Source: VRUE01 sp963707965
Lineage (GTDB): Bacteria > Actinomycetota > Thermoleophilia > Solirubrobacterales > 70-9
Direction of reading: 5' to 3'
Assembly (NCBI GenBank): GCA_963707965.1
Contig: CAVPRR010000006.1
Location: forward strand, 124,001 to 188,000
DNA length: 64,000 nucleotides
Part shown: in pieces, positions 25,911-34,293 of the stretch
Layout of the letters: each line of letters begins with the position of its first letter
How positions within the stretch are numbered: the stretch's first letter is position 1
Program-made: the position numbers and the translations under genes
The notes under the pieces: generated by a model
Database searches by the model: none
What the model was told of the DNA's origin: nothing
The model's input: only the letters and a program-made list of their open reading frames with translations

Positions 25911-26819
25911 TCAGGCCGTGAAGTCGTCCAGCAGGGCGTTGAAGCGTGCCGGGCGCTCGAGCTGGAGCATGTGACCGGTGCGCTCGAAGATCTCCATCTG
26001 GGAGCCGGGGATCTGCCGGTGGTAGCGGAACGCGTCCCCGACGGGGACGATTTGGTCGTTCTGGCCCCAGACGACGAGGGTCGGCGTGCCGATCCCCGCC
26101 AATCGATCGCGGCTGTCGTGACCGCGGATCGCACGAATCGCCGGCGCGAAGCCCGGAGCCCGCAGGCTTGGCTCGATCGTCTCCCAGAGCATCTCCGGTC
26201 TTATCCGGTTGGGGGATCGGATCAGAGCGCCGAACGCGAGCTGGCGCCCGCGCGGGCGGGCGAGCCAGGTGCCACAGGGGCGTGCAAGGGGCCGCACGAT
26301 CCCTTCGAACAGCTTCAATGCCGCCTCGTTGCGCCCGCGCTGCTGGTCGGCGAAGCTGAGCCCGGCGGCGGCGGCCAGGACGAGCCGCTCGAATCGCGAC
26401 GGCTGTTCGAGCGCGGCCTCGGTCGCGACGAGGCCACCCATCGAGTGGCCGACCAGCGCCGCCACGCGGTCGATCCCGAGCTTCTCGCAGAAGTCGTGGA
26501 TCAGGCGGCCGTAGGCCGGCATCTCGATCGGCCAGGTTGGCATCGGGCTGTGGCCGAACCCGGGAAGGTCGATCGCTATCACCCGGTGCGAGCGGCTGAA
26601 GTGGGGCAGGTTCTCCAGCCAGTTGCGCCAGCAGCCACCGAGCCCGTGGACGAACAGCAGCGTCTCGCCCTCCCCGATGTCGGCATAGTTGACCTCAGCG
26701 CCCGGGAGGGAGATCCGGTGAAGGTGCCTGCTCCAGTCGATTCTCAGCCACTCGGGGTCCGGGTTTCCATAGCCCCGTGCGGGGAGGCTCGTCGGCCCAT
26801 CCGTGACCGCCTCAGGCAC
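25911..26819 (-). CDS. alpha/beta-fold hydrolase
   Basis: A 302-residue alpha/beta hydrolase. The oxyanion motif is LLFVHGLGGCWRNW (about residue 55), followed by AIDLPGFGHSPMP, the nucleophile elbow VGHSMGGLVA (Ser near 120), the acid in VWGQNDQIVP and the His in RTGHMLQLERP. This is the pattern of esterase/C-C hydrolase type enzymes with an unknown substrate. The start is GTG 26819 (M-PEAVTDG). Part of its upstream region is the second copy of a 25-bp repeat that also contains the stop of the preceding folate-type gene, so its start codon appears to come from the duplicated unit. Confidence 0.83.
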   Translation of the reverse strand: MPEAVTDGPTSLPARGYGNPDPEWLRIDWSRHLHRISLPGAEVNYADIGEGETLLFVHGLGGCWRNWLENLPHFSRSHRVIAIDLPGFGHSPMPTWPIEMPAYGRLIHDFCEKLGIDRVAALVGHSMGGLVATEAALEQPSRFERLVLAAAAGLSFADQQRGRNEAALKLFEGIVRPLARPCGTWLARPRGRQLAFGALIRSPNRIRPEMLWETIEPSLRAPGFAPAIRAIRGHDSRDRLAGIGTPTLVVWGQNDQIVPVGDAFRYHRQIPGSQMEIFERTGHMLQLERPARFNALLDDFTA

Positions 26820-26822
26820 AGT

Positions 26823-26861
26823 CCATCCGTTCGAGGTCAGGCATAGCCCATCCGTTCGAGG
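26823..26861 (-). repeat. 25-bp tandem duplication across a gene junction
   Basis: Read on the minus strand, CCTCGAACGGATGG begins two 25-base copies, each ending (A/G)TGCCTGA. The first copy ends with the TGA stop of the folate cyclo-ligase-like gene. The second ends in GTGCCTGA, where GTG is the likely start of the hydrolase. The conserved cores lie at 26848-26861 and 26823-26836. The original junction was probably an ATG/TGA overlap that duplication pulled apart. Confidence 0.75.
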
Positions 26862-27577
26862 ATCGGGATTTCGCGTATCTGGGGCGGCTGGAGGTGGTCC
26901 CAGAGGATGCCGCGGGGACGCCCGTACTGGCGCTCCACGTCGATCACCGCCCGTGGCGTGGCGATCAGGTCAATCGGCAGGTCATGCGACGTCATCATCA
27001 GGTGCCGGCGCAGGATCTGGGTGGGGTGCACGGTGGTCGCGACGGTCGTGTGGTCGTCGATCTTGCCGGCGTCGATCAGGATTCCGTACTCCAGGTCGGA
27101 GTAGCCACCGCCCTTGCCTATCCGCGCGCCGCTCAGGTTCACCGCCACCGACCCGCAGAGGACAAAGTCGATCTCGGGCAGGTCGTCGAGCGCAACCACG
27201 CGCCCGTGCTTGAGCGCCCCCTTGATGGTTGAGGCCTCCTTGATCGCGGTTTTGGAGAGCCGCTTCGGGTCGAGGACGCGAAAGGGATGCGGGTCGCGCA
27301 GGCGCGGCACCGCCATGATCACCGTCTTGCCGGATTCCAGCGCCATGCGCCGAGCGTGCGTCTGGGGCGAGTCGGGGTTTGCCTTGATCGCCTGAGCACG
27401 CCTCCAGAGCCTGTGCCCGGCCAGCTTCTCAGCGGCCAACCGTGCGCCTGCGAAGTTCGGGATCCGCCCCTCCGCACCTGGGAAGCGGGACACGCCCTCA
27501 CGGTCCATCGCCTTCCACACCTCGCTGCGGACCTGATCCTTGGAACGCACGCAGCGAAAGATATCCGCCGGCAGCAT
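26837..27577 (-). CDS. 5-formyltetrahydrofolate cyclo-ligase-like protein
   Basis: The protein matches the MTHFS fold: an N-terminal helix with KDQVRSEVWKAMDREGVSRFPG, the Arg/Lys-rich nucleotide site, MAVPRLRDPHPFRVLDP, and the loop ARIGKGGGYSDLEYGIL that parallels the family GRGGGYYDR motif. True cyclo-ligases convert 5-formyl-THF to methenyl-THF; this 246-residue form belongs to a broader family that may have another substrate. ATG 27577 is preferred; the frame is open 380 bases further but that part overlaps the divergent transpeptidase gene and is not homologous. The hydrolase gene follows on the same strand. Confidence 0.75.
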   Translation of the reverse strand: MLPADIFRCVRSKDQVRSEVWKAMDREGVSRFPGAEGRIPNFAGARLAAEKLAGHRLWRRAQAIKANPDSPQTHARRMALESGKTVIMAVPRLRDPHPFRVLDPKRLSKTAIKEASTIKGALKHGRVVALDDLPEIDFVLCGSVAVNLSGARIGKGGGYSDLEYGILIDAGKIDDHTTVATTVHPTQILRRHLMMTSHDLPIDLIATPRAVIDVERQYGRPRGILWDHLQPPQIREIPILERMGYA

Positions 27578-27691
27578 CCCGCGGTCGCACGCGGAATTGC
27601 AGGTTGTTGGTCGATCTGGCCGAAAGATTCGTCTGCCTAAACTTTCTGGAGGTCGATCCGCCACCCGCCGGCCGGCGAGTCCGGGGACAGA

Positions 27692-28732
27692 GTGATGGGG
27701 AGCAAGACAAAAATCGCAATCGCCACGGCTGTGGCAATCCTGGTTCTCGGCGCGATCGGGGCCTACGCCTATGACGACTCCCGGAAGGACACGATCGCCG
27801 ACGGGGTGAGGATTGGCGGCGTCGACGTGGGCGGGCTCGATGCCGCCGAAGCGAAGCGCGCCGTGCGCCGGCAGCTGCTGGCGCCGCTGCGCCACTCGCT
27901 TCGTGTCGGCTATGACGGGCAAAGCTGGGTTCTGTCTGGGAAGCGCCTGAAGGTCCACGCCGAGCTTGACAGCGCGGTCGATGAGGCCCTTGCAGAAACC
28001 CGGGAGGGGGGATTGTTCGGCCGCCTCGCCCGCTACATCAGCGGCGCCGCGGTCGACGCGCGCGTCTCAGCCGACATCACCTACTTCCGGCCGGCTGTGA
28101 ACCGGTTCGTGCGCCACGTTGCCGCCGAAGTCGATCGCGAAGCGCAGAACGCCGACGTCAGCGCGAGCGGATCCTCGCTCGAAGTGATGCCGGCGAAATA
28201 CGGCCGCAAGCTGCGCGACAACCTGCTCACCCGCCAGCTGAACGCCGCCGTGCTCAACGCGAGCGCCGATCACACGATCGCCGCCCGCACCCGCTCGGTC
28301 AAACCCGAGGTCACCGGCAGCGAGGTCGCCGCCCAGTATCCGTCGTACCTGACGCTCGACCGCGCGGCCTTCACCCTGCGTCTGTGGGAAGACCTGAAGC
28401 TGGCAAAGTCCTACACGGTTGCTGTCGGCCAGGAAGGGCTCGAAACGCCCGAAGGCCTGTACGACATCCAGGAAATGCAGGAAAACCCCTCCTGGCACGT
28501 CCCCAACTCGGCCTGGGCCGGGGACCTGGCCGGCCAGGTGATCCCCCCGGGCCCCGCCGACCCGATCAAGGCGCGCTGGCTGGGGATCTTCGAAGGGGCG
28601 GGCATCCACGGCACCGAAGACACCTGGTCGCTGGGCACCGCCGCCTCGCACGGCTGCGTGAGGATGTCGATTCCCGACGTGGAAGAGCTCTACGATCGCG
28701 TCGAAGTCGGGACGCCCATCTACATCGGCTAG
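27692..28732 (+). CDS. exported L,D-transpeptidase with N-terminal peptidoglycan-binding-like domain
   Basis: L,D-transpeptidases form 3-3 peptidoglycan cross-links. After a short basic start and a membrane segment IAIATAVAILVLGAIGAYAY (residues 8-27), the exported part has IGGVDVGGLDAAEAKRAV, a small domain (VanW/PG4-like) often found before YkuD domains. The catalytic YkuD domain lies in about residues 215-345 and carries GIFEGAGIHGTED and the active-site motif AASHGCVRMSIPDVEEL with the nucleophilic Cys. The 346 residues start at GTG or ATG 27692-27695. It is divergent from the folate-type gene and precedes xerD. Confidence 0.88.
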   Translation: MMGSKTKIAIATAVAILVLGAIGAYAYDDSRKDTIADGVRIGGVDVGGLDAAEAKRAVRRQLLAPLRHSLRVGYDGQSWVLSGKRLKVHAELDSAVDEALAETREGGLFGRLARYISGAAVDARVSADITYFRPAVNRFVRHVAAEVDREAQNADVSASGSSLEVMPAKYGRKLRDNLLTRQLNAAVLNASADHTIAARTRSVKPEVTGSEVAAQYPSYLTLDRAAFTLRLWEDLKLAKSYTVAVGQEGLETPEGLYDIQEMQENPSWHVPNSAWAGDLAGQVIPPGPADPIKARWLGIFEGAGIHGTEDTWSLGTAASHGCVRMSIPDVEELYDRVEVGTPIYIG

Positions 28733-28768
28733 CGCAGGCTCCGGCGCCCGGACGGCGAACGATCTCCT

Positions 28769-29656
28769 ATGAGCTGGGACGAGGCGCTGACGGGCTTCGA
28801 CCGCGACCTGCGGGGGCGGGGCGCTGCCGAGCGGACCCGCCGGGCCTACGGCGTCGACCTTGGGGAATTCGTCGAGTGGGTGAAGACGCGGGGGCTCTCA
28901 CCGGGCGAGGTTCGCCATCGCGATGTTCGTCGCCACGGGTCCCGGCTGTCCGCGGAGGGCGCAGCACCGGCGACGGTTGCCCGCAAGCTCGCCGCGGTGC
29001 GCGGCCTATTCGACTACCTGGTCCGCACCGAGCAAATCGGGCAGAACCCCGCCGACCTCGTGTCCAGCCCGAAGCGGAAGCAGAAGCTGCCGCGCGTGCT
29101 CGGTGCTGAGCAGGTGCGCTCGCTGCTCGAGAAGATTCCGGCCCGCACGCCGCTGGAGCTGCGCGACCGGGCGATGCTGGAGCTGACCTACTCGTGTGGC
29201 CTGCGCTGCGGGGAGCTGATCAGCCTTGACGCTGGGGCGCTCGACTTCGAGGCCGAGCAGCTGCGGGTGATCGGCAAGGGCGCCAAGGAGCGGCTGCTGC
29301 CCGTCGGCGAGCCGGCACAGCAAGCTGTGCGGCGCTATCTGGAGCGGGGTCGCCATGCGCTGGCCGCCAACCCAGGCGAGCAGGCGCTGTTCCTCTCCAA
29401 GAGCGGCCGCCGTCTCTCGAGCTCCGATGTGACCCGGCGCCTGAGCCTCTGGGTACGTGAGGCTGCGCTCTCCGGGGGGGTTTCTCCCCACTCGCTGCGG
29501 CATAGCTTCGCCACCCACCTGCTGGAAGGGGGAGCCGACCTGCGCACGATCCAGGAACTGCTTGGACATGCCTCGATCTCCACGACGCAGATCTATACCC
29601 GCGTGGACGCCGCTCGCCTGCGAGACGCATACGCCAACACGCATCCCCGCGCCTAG
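28769..29656 (+). CDS. xerD: tyrosine recombinase XerC/XerD-type
   Basis: Xer recombinases resolve chromosome dimers at dif. The SAM-like N-terminal domain (residues 1-85) precedes the catalytic domain with Arg in YSCGLRCGELI, Lys in GKGAKERLLP, the box SPHSLRHSFATHLLEGGADL, LGHASISTTQIYTRV containing the last His and the nucleophilic Tyr. All six catalytic residues are present. At 295 residues it has the normal XerC/D length rather than that of a phage integrase, so it is probably the housekeeping enzyme; XerC and XerD cannot be told apart from sequence alone. It is followed by the sigma-factor gene. Confidence 0.88.
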   Translation: MSWDEALTGFDRDLRGRGAAERTRRAYGVDLGEFVEWVKTRGLSPGEVRHRDVRRHGSRLSAEGAAPATVARKLAAVRGLFDYLVRTEQIGQNPADLVSSPKRKQKLPRVLGAEQVRSLLEKIPARTPLELRDRAMLELTYSCGLRCGELISLDAGALDFEAEQLRVIGKGAKERLLPVGEPAQQAVRRYLERGRHALAANPGEQALFLSKSGRRLSSSDVTRRLSLWVREAALSGGVSPHSLRHSFATHLLEGGADLRTIQELLGHASISTTQIYTRVDAARLRDAYANTHPRA

Positions 29657-29721
29657 GATCTCCCAGGATGGGTCTCTAAGGCGCAACGACCGGTTGGCGA
29701 CCGTAGAATCGTGCAAGGTTC

Positions 29722-30495
29722 ATGGAAGCCGGGGTAAAAGAGGTTGAGCTGCGCGACCTGTGGCGTCGCTACAAGGGGTCCGGTGACAACGGGGCCCGCG
29801 AGCGGCTCGTTGTTGCGTACTCGCCGCTCGTCAAGTTCGTCGCCGGCCGGCTCGGTGCTGGGCTGCCGTCCCATGTCGAGGACGCCGACCTGATCTCGTA
29901 CGGCCTGATGGGCCTGATCGGGGCGATCGAGCGGTTCGAGCCCGAGCGCGGGATCAAGTTCGAGACATTTGCGATGACACGAATTCGCGGCGCGATCATC
30001 GATGAGCTGCGTTCGCTGGACTGGGTGCCGCGCTCCGTGCGCTCGCGGGCTCGTGCGATCGAGGCCGCCCAGGCCAAGCTCGAGCACGAGCTGCAGCGCG
30101 CGCCCAGCGAGGCGGAGCTGGCCGCCAAGATGGAGCTGAGCGAGGACGAACTTCAGGCCTCACTGCTCGAGATCGCCAACTCGTCCGTGTACGCGCTCGA
30201 TGAGCTGTGGACGATCTCCGACTCCTCAGGCGACCAGGTATCGCTGCTGGACACGATCTCCGATCCGCGCGCCGACGATCCGCAGGAATCCCTCGCGAGC
30301 AGCGAGGTCAAAGACCGCCTCACGGAGGCGGTTGCGTCGCTGCCGGAGCGAGAGCAGCTCGTTGTCGCCCTCTACTACTACGAGAACCTGACCCTGCGCG
30401 AGATCGGCGAGGTGCTCGGTGTGACCGAGTCGCGCGTCTCGCAGCTGCACACGAAGGCGGTAATGCGGCTCAAGTCCGCGCTGCAAGCCGTGTAG
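29722..30495 (+). CDS. RNA polymerase sigma factor, WhiG/FliA type
   Basis: A 257-residue group 3 sigma factor. Region 2 has LVVAYSPLVKFVAGRLG, EDADLISYGLMGLIGAIERFEPERGIKFETFAMTRI-type sequence, and region 3 has RSLDWVPRSVRSRARAIE. Region 4 ends LREIGEVLGVTESRVSQLHTKAVMRLK. This is the order and spacing of WhiG/FliA factors, which in other bacteria direct motility or sporulation genes. No flagellar gene or anti-sigma factor lies nearby. The start could be ATG 29722 (MEAGVKEVEL). An EF-G-like gene follows 12 bases after the stop and is likely co-transcribed. Confidence 0.9.
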   Translation: MEAGVKEVELRDLWRRYKGSGDNGARERLVVAYSPLVKFVAGRLGAGLPSHVEDADLISYGLMGLIGAIERFEPERGIKFETFAMTRIRGAIIDELRSLDWVPRSVRSRARAIEAAQAKLEHELQRAPSEAELAAKMELSEDELQASLLEIANSSVYALDELWTISDSSGDQVSLLDTISDPRADDPQESLASSEVKDRLTEAVASLPEREQLVVALYYYENLTLREIGEVLGVTESRVSQLHTKAVMRLKSALQAV

Positions 30496-30507
30496 TAGCT
30501 TCCCGGT

Positions 30508-32595
30508 GTGCCTCACAAGGCCGCAGATCGGATTCGCAATGTCGCCCTGATCGGGCACCGGGGGAGCGGTAAGACGAGTCTGCACGAGGCGATGCTCTTC
30601 GAGGCGGGTGCGGTGAGCCGGCTCGGGACGGTGGCCGACGGCACGACCGTCTCCGACCACGAACCCGACGAGCAGGACCGGCAGATGTCGATCGAAGCCT
30701 CGGTAGCGAGCTTCGAGCACGACGGGCGCAAGATCAACCTGATCGACACACCGGGCGAGCCCAGCTTCCTTGCCGATGCCGCGGCCGCGCTGCGGGTCGC
30801 CGACGCCGCGGTCGTCGTGATCAACGGGGTGACCGGGGTGGAGGTTCACACCGAGCGGCTCTGGCGACGGGCCGACGCCGAGGGTCTCGCCCGCCTCGTC
30901 TTCGTCAACATGCTCGATCGCGAGCGGGGGGACTTCTTCGCCGCCCTGGATTCGCTGAAGGGCGCGTTCGGCCCGCACGTGGTCGCCACCGAGATCCCGA
31001 TCGGCGTCGAACAGGAGATCCGCGGCGTGATCGACCTGATCGATCTCAGGGCGTTCGTGTATGAGGGGGCTGGACGCGGAAGCGCCGAGGAGGTCGAGAT
31101 TCCCGAGGAGCTGCGCGCCCAGGCCGAGGAGTACCGCGAGAAGCTGATGGACGAGGTTGCGGAGAACTCAGACGAGCTGATGGAGCGCTATCTCGAGGGC
31201 GAGGAGATAGACCACAGCGAGATCGTCGCGGTCTTGAAGGAGGGCGTAACGGCGGGGCGGATCTTCCCCGTCACCTGCGGGGTGGCGACGAGGAACCTCG
31301 GCACGGGCCGCCTGCTGGGCGCTCTGGTCGAGGACCTGCCATCGCCGGCGATGCGCGGTGCGGTGACCGCATCGGGCCCCGATGGCGAGCCGCTCGAGAT
31401 CGAGCCCGACGAGGACGCCCCGCTCGTCGCCTACGTCTTCAAGACGCTCGCCGACCCCTACACGGGGCGGATCAACCTGTTCCGCGTCTACCGGGGCACG
31501 TTGCGCTCCGACTCCCAGGTCGTCAACGTGACCAGGCATCAGAAGGAGCGGATCGGCCAGCTGGGGCAGACGGTCGGCAAGGAGCTGGCGCCGGTCGAGG
31601 AGCTGGGCGCGGGCGACATCGGAGCCGTTGCCAAGCTGAAGGAGACCCAGGCTGGAGATGTCCTTTGCGAGCGCCAGGAGGAGATCTCCTTCTCACCGCT
31701 TGACCTGCCCGCTCCGGTGATGGCATTTGCCTATGAGGCGAGGTCGAAGGGCGATGAGGAGAAGGCCGCCGCGGCCGTGCGGCGCCTGAGCGAGGAGGAC
31801 CCGACGCTCGACGTGCACCGCGACCCGCAGACCGGAGACCAGATCATCGCCGGGCTGACACAGGTGCATGTCGAAGTGATCGTCACCCGCATGAAACGGC
31901 GCTTTGGCGTGGAGATCGAGCTGCACCCACCGCGCGTTCCCTACCAGGAGACGATTCGCAGGGCCGCCAAGGCGCACGCTCGCTACAAGAAGCAGACGGG
32001 CGGGCGCGGCCAGTTCGCTGACTGCCAGATCGAGATTGAGCCCGCCGAGGACGGCGCCGGGTTCGAGTTCGTCAACAAGATCAAGGGCGCATCCATTCCC
32101 GGCGGCTTCATCCCGGCGGTGGAAAAAGGCGTGGCGGAGGCGATGGAGCGCGGCACCGTTGCCGGGTATCCGGTCAAGAACGTGCGCGTGGTGCTGGTCG
32201 ACGGGAAACACCACGATGTCGATTCCTCCGAGATGGCCTTCAAGGTTGCGGGCTCGATGGCCTTCAAGCAGGCGATGGAGGAGGCGGACCCGGTGCTCCT
32301 CGAGCCCATCGTTCGCCTCGCCGTGAGCTGCCCCGAGGACGTCGTCGGCGATGTGATCGGCGATCTCAACTCGCGTCGCGGGCACCCGTTGGGCATGGAG
32401 CCGAAGGGCTCGCTCACCGAGGTGAAGGCGGAGGTTCCGATGGCGGAGGTCCTCGACTATGCGCCGGACCTGCGCTCGATCAGCGGTGGCCGTGCGGATT
32501 TCGCGATGGAGTTCGAGCGCTATGAAGAGGTCCCCGCGCACCTGGCTGACAGGGTTGTTGCGGCCGCGCGCGAGGGCGCCGAGGTCAGCGCTTAG
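30508..32595 (+). CDS. EF-G-like translational GTPase (FusA2-type)
   Basis: The domain order is that of elongation factor G: GTPase G1 GHRGSGKTSL, switch region GTVADGTTVSDHEPDEQDRQMSI, G3 LIDTPGEPSFLADA, G4 FVNMLDRERGDF, then domains II-V ending ISGGRADFAMEFERYEEVP. In EF-G the G3 motif reads DTPGH, where His positions the water; here it is DTPGE. G4 is NMLD instead of NKMD. Such substitutions are typical of EF-G-like paralogues whose role is not settled. A start at GTG 30508 gives 695 residues. No ribosomal protein genes adjoin, so this is not the main EF-G. Confidence 0.85.
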   Translation: MPHKAADRIRNVALIGHRGSGKTSLHEAMLFEAGAVSRLGTVADGTTVSDHEPDEQDRQMSIEASVASFEHDGRKINLIDTPGEPSFLADAAAALRVADAAVVVINGVTGVEVHTERLWRRADAEGLARLVFVNMLDRERGDFFAALDSLKGAFGPHVVATEIPIGVEQEIRGVIDLIDLRAFVYEGAGRGSAEEVEIPEELRAQAEEYREKLMDEVAENSDELMERYLEGEEIDHSEIVAVLKEGVTAGRIFPVTCGVATRNLGTGRLLGALVEDLPSPAMRGAVTASGPDGEPLEIEPDEDAPLVAYVFKTLADPYTGRINLFRVYRGTLRSDSQVVNVTRHQKERIGQLGQTVGKELAPVEELGAGDIGAVAKLKETQAGDVLCERQEEISFSPLDLPAPVMAFAYEARSKGDEEKAAAAVRRLSEEDPTLDVHRDPQTGDQIIAGLTQVHVEVIVTRMKRRFGVEIELHPPRVPYQETIRRAAKAHARYKKQTGGRGQFADCQIEIEPAEDGAGFEFVNKIKGASIPGGFIPAVEKGVAEAMERGTVAGYPVKNVRVVLVDGKHHDVDSSEMAFKVAGSMAFKQAMEEADPVLLEPIVRLAVSCPEDVVGDVIGDLNSRRGHPLGMEPKGSLTEVKAEVPMAEVLDYAPDLRSISGGRADFAMEFERYEEVPAHLADRVVAAAREGAEVSA

Positions 32596-32625
32596 CTCGG
32601 CAGCGCCGCTGGTAGGTTGGCAGGC

Positions 32626-33174
32626 GTGAGCCCCGACGAGACCTGCGCGGTCTGCGGCCGCACGATTCTGGCCGGAGAGCGCACCCGCACCTACATCAGC
32701 CCGAAGGATGGCCCGCGCCTCGTCTGCGACCTCTGCCGCAGCCGGGCCGAGCGGCTTGGGTGGGTCGACCCCGCCGCGCCGGGAGCGAACGTTGGACGGG
32801 GCACTGGGCCCGACGTCACCGAGTCGTCCACCGGGCGGCTGGAGCGGGCCATGTCGCGCTTCAACGCCAGCGACGCCGCACGCATCGTTGGCGGTCTGAT
32901 CCGGACCCTCGGAGAGCCCCGGGTCTCGATCGGAGCAGCGGCCGGGTCGCCCAGGGAGGTTCGAATCACGGTCGCGTGGGAGCTCGGCTGGTACCAGTGG
33001 GGAGTCGACCTTGGAGATGAGCGGCGACCGGTCTTCCAGCTCGACAAGGGCGATGAGCTGCGCGAGCTCGACGGTTCAGCCCGCCAGTGGAATGCGAAGG
33101 CGAGCTCGGGCGGCCAGGTGGCGCTCGGGGACTCTGCCGCCAGCCGAGCCCCCGATGGCCAGGCGGCCGTCTGA
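32626..33174 (+). CDS. small zinc-ribbon protein of unknown function
   Basis: The N-terminus has a CAVCG...CDLC arrangement (cysteine pairs near residues 7-10 and 34-37), a zinc-ribbon-like motif of the type seen in DUF-class actinobacterial proteins. The C-terminal two thirds include ITVAWELGWYQWGVDLGDERRPVFQLDKGDELRELD-type sequence, an alpha/beta part without a known motif. From GTG 32626 it has 182 residues; a TTG at 32617 would add MAG. It lies between the EF-G-like and RNase H genes, all on one strand. I do not recognise its function. Confidence 0.7.
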   Translation: MSPDETCAVCGRTILAGERTRTYISPKDGPRLVCDLCRSRAERLGWVDPAAPGANVGRGTGPDVTESSTGRLERAMSRFNASDAARIVGGLIRTLGEPRVSIGAAAGSPREVRITVAWELGWYQWGVDLGDERRPVFQLDKGDELRELDGSARQWNAKASSGGQVALGDSAASRAPDGQAAV

Positions 33175-33198
33175 GCGCCATGAACGGGCCCGAGTGAC

Positions 33199-33279
33199 GT
33201 GAGCAGGTCAAGCGGTGTGAGCAGGTCAAGCGGTGTGAGCAGGTCAAGCGATGTGAGCAGGTCAAGCGATGTGAGCAGG
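33199..33279 (+). repeat. 18-bp tandem repeat x4.5, each copy containing a possible start codon
   Basis: GTGAGCAGGTCAAGCG(G/A)T is repeated at 33199, 33217, 33235 and 33253, with a partial fifth copy at 33271. Each begins with GTG in the frame of the RNase H fusion gene, so the array offers up to five start codons and encodes SRSSGV/SRSSDV repeats if translated. Confidence 0.9.
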
Positions 33280-34218
33280 CTCGTGGTCAACGTCGACGGC
33301 GGCTCCAGGGGCAACCCCGGACCGGCGGCAATCGCGGCGGTCGTGCAGGGCCCAGAGGGAGAGATCCTGGAGGAGCACAGCGAGCGGATCGGCAGGGCGA
33401 CCAACAACGTTGCCGAGTACCGGGCGCTCCTGCTCGGGATCGAGCTGGCTTCGGCGCTGGGGGCAAGCGAGCTCGAGCTGGTCGGCGATTCCGAGCTGAT
33501 CGTGCGGCAGGTGGAGGGCGAATACAAGGTCAGGGATGCGACCCTGCGCGACCTCCACGCACAGGTGACACAGGCCCTGGAGCCGTTCGATCGCTGGTCG
33601 ATACGCCACGTCCGGCGCGAGGAGAACGCCGAGGCCGACCGTCTCGTCAACGTGGCCCTGGACGGTGAGCAGGGGACCGAGGCGATCCCGCAGGCACCCC
33701 CGAGGCCTGGGCCCGGCGCCGATCCGACCTCGGGCGCAATCGATCCCGGCGTCGACATCGGCCACGTCCACCTCAAGGTCGCCGACCTCGACCGGGCGCT
33801 CGATTTCTATTGCGGTGTGCTCGGCTTCGAGCTGCAGCAGCGGCTGGGGGAGGAGGCCGCCTTCGTCTCGGCCGGTGGCTACCACCACCACATCGGCCTC
33901 AACACCTGGCACTCGAAGGGCGGCTCTCCGCCCCCGCCGGGGACCACGGGCCTCTTCCATCTCGCGATCCGCTATCCGACCCGCCGCGCGCTCGCCGGCG
34001 CCCTGCGCCGACTGACCGAGGCCGGAATCCGGCTTGAAGGCGCCTCCGACCACGGCGTCAGCGAGGCCCTTTACCTCAGCGACCCCGACGGCAACGGCAT
34101 CGAGCTCTACTGGGACCGACCGCGCAAAGAGTGGCCCCGACCGTCCGGCGGCGAGGGCGTCGCAATGCTCACAGAGCCGCTCGACCTTCCCGGCCTGCTC
34201 GCCGAGCTCGACCGCTGA
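33199..34218 (+). CDS. RNase HI-like domain fused to a VOC/glyoxalase-type domain
   Basis: Residues about 26-155 are RNase HI-like: VVNVDGGSRGNPGPAAIAAV, NNVAEYRALLLGI, GDSELIVRQVEGEYKV and REENAEADRLVN, with all four catalytic acids (D, E, D, D). After a Pro-rich linker, residues 185-320 form a VOC domain (DIGHVHLKVADLDRALDFYCGVLGFEL, GGYHHHIGLNTWHSKGG, YLSDPDGNGIELYWDRP), like catechol-2,3-dioxygenase/CatE proteins with metal His and Glu. The two are normally separate genes. The frame is continuous. The true start is likely GTG 33271 (VSRLVVNVDGG) or any upstream repeat copy. Confidence 0.85.
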   Translation: MSRSSGVSRSSGVSRSSDVSRSSDVSRLVVNVDGGSRGNPGPAAIAAVVQGPEGEILEEHSERIGRATNNVAEYRALLLGIELASALGASELELVGDSELIVRQVEGEYKVRDATLRDLHAQVTQALEPFDRWSIRHVRREENAEADRLVNVALDGEQGTEAIPQAPPRPGPGADPTSGAIDPGVDIGHVHLKVADLDRALDFYCGVLGFELQQRLGEEAAFVSAGGYHHHIGLNTWHSKGGSPPPPGTTGLFHLAIRYPTRRALAGALRRLTEAGIRLEGASDHGVSEALYLSDPDGNGIELYWDRPRKEWPRPSGGEGVAMLTEPLDLPGLLAELDR

Positions 34219-34293
34219 GCGCCGATGACATCCGGACCAGTTTGCTCTGTGCGGCTACCCTGAGGGAGGTTGGAGGGAGGTTAGGGAGAGTCC

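Noticed and set aside
28769..29656. XerC/D-type gene as the integrase of the tRNA-bounded units
   Set aside because: It has the length and motifs of a housekeeping Xer protein and lies 9 kb outside the nearest putative attachment site.
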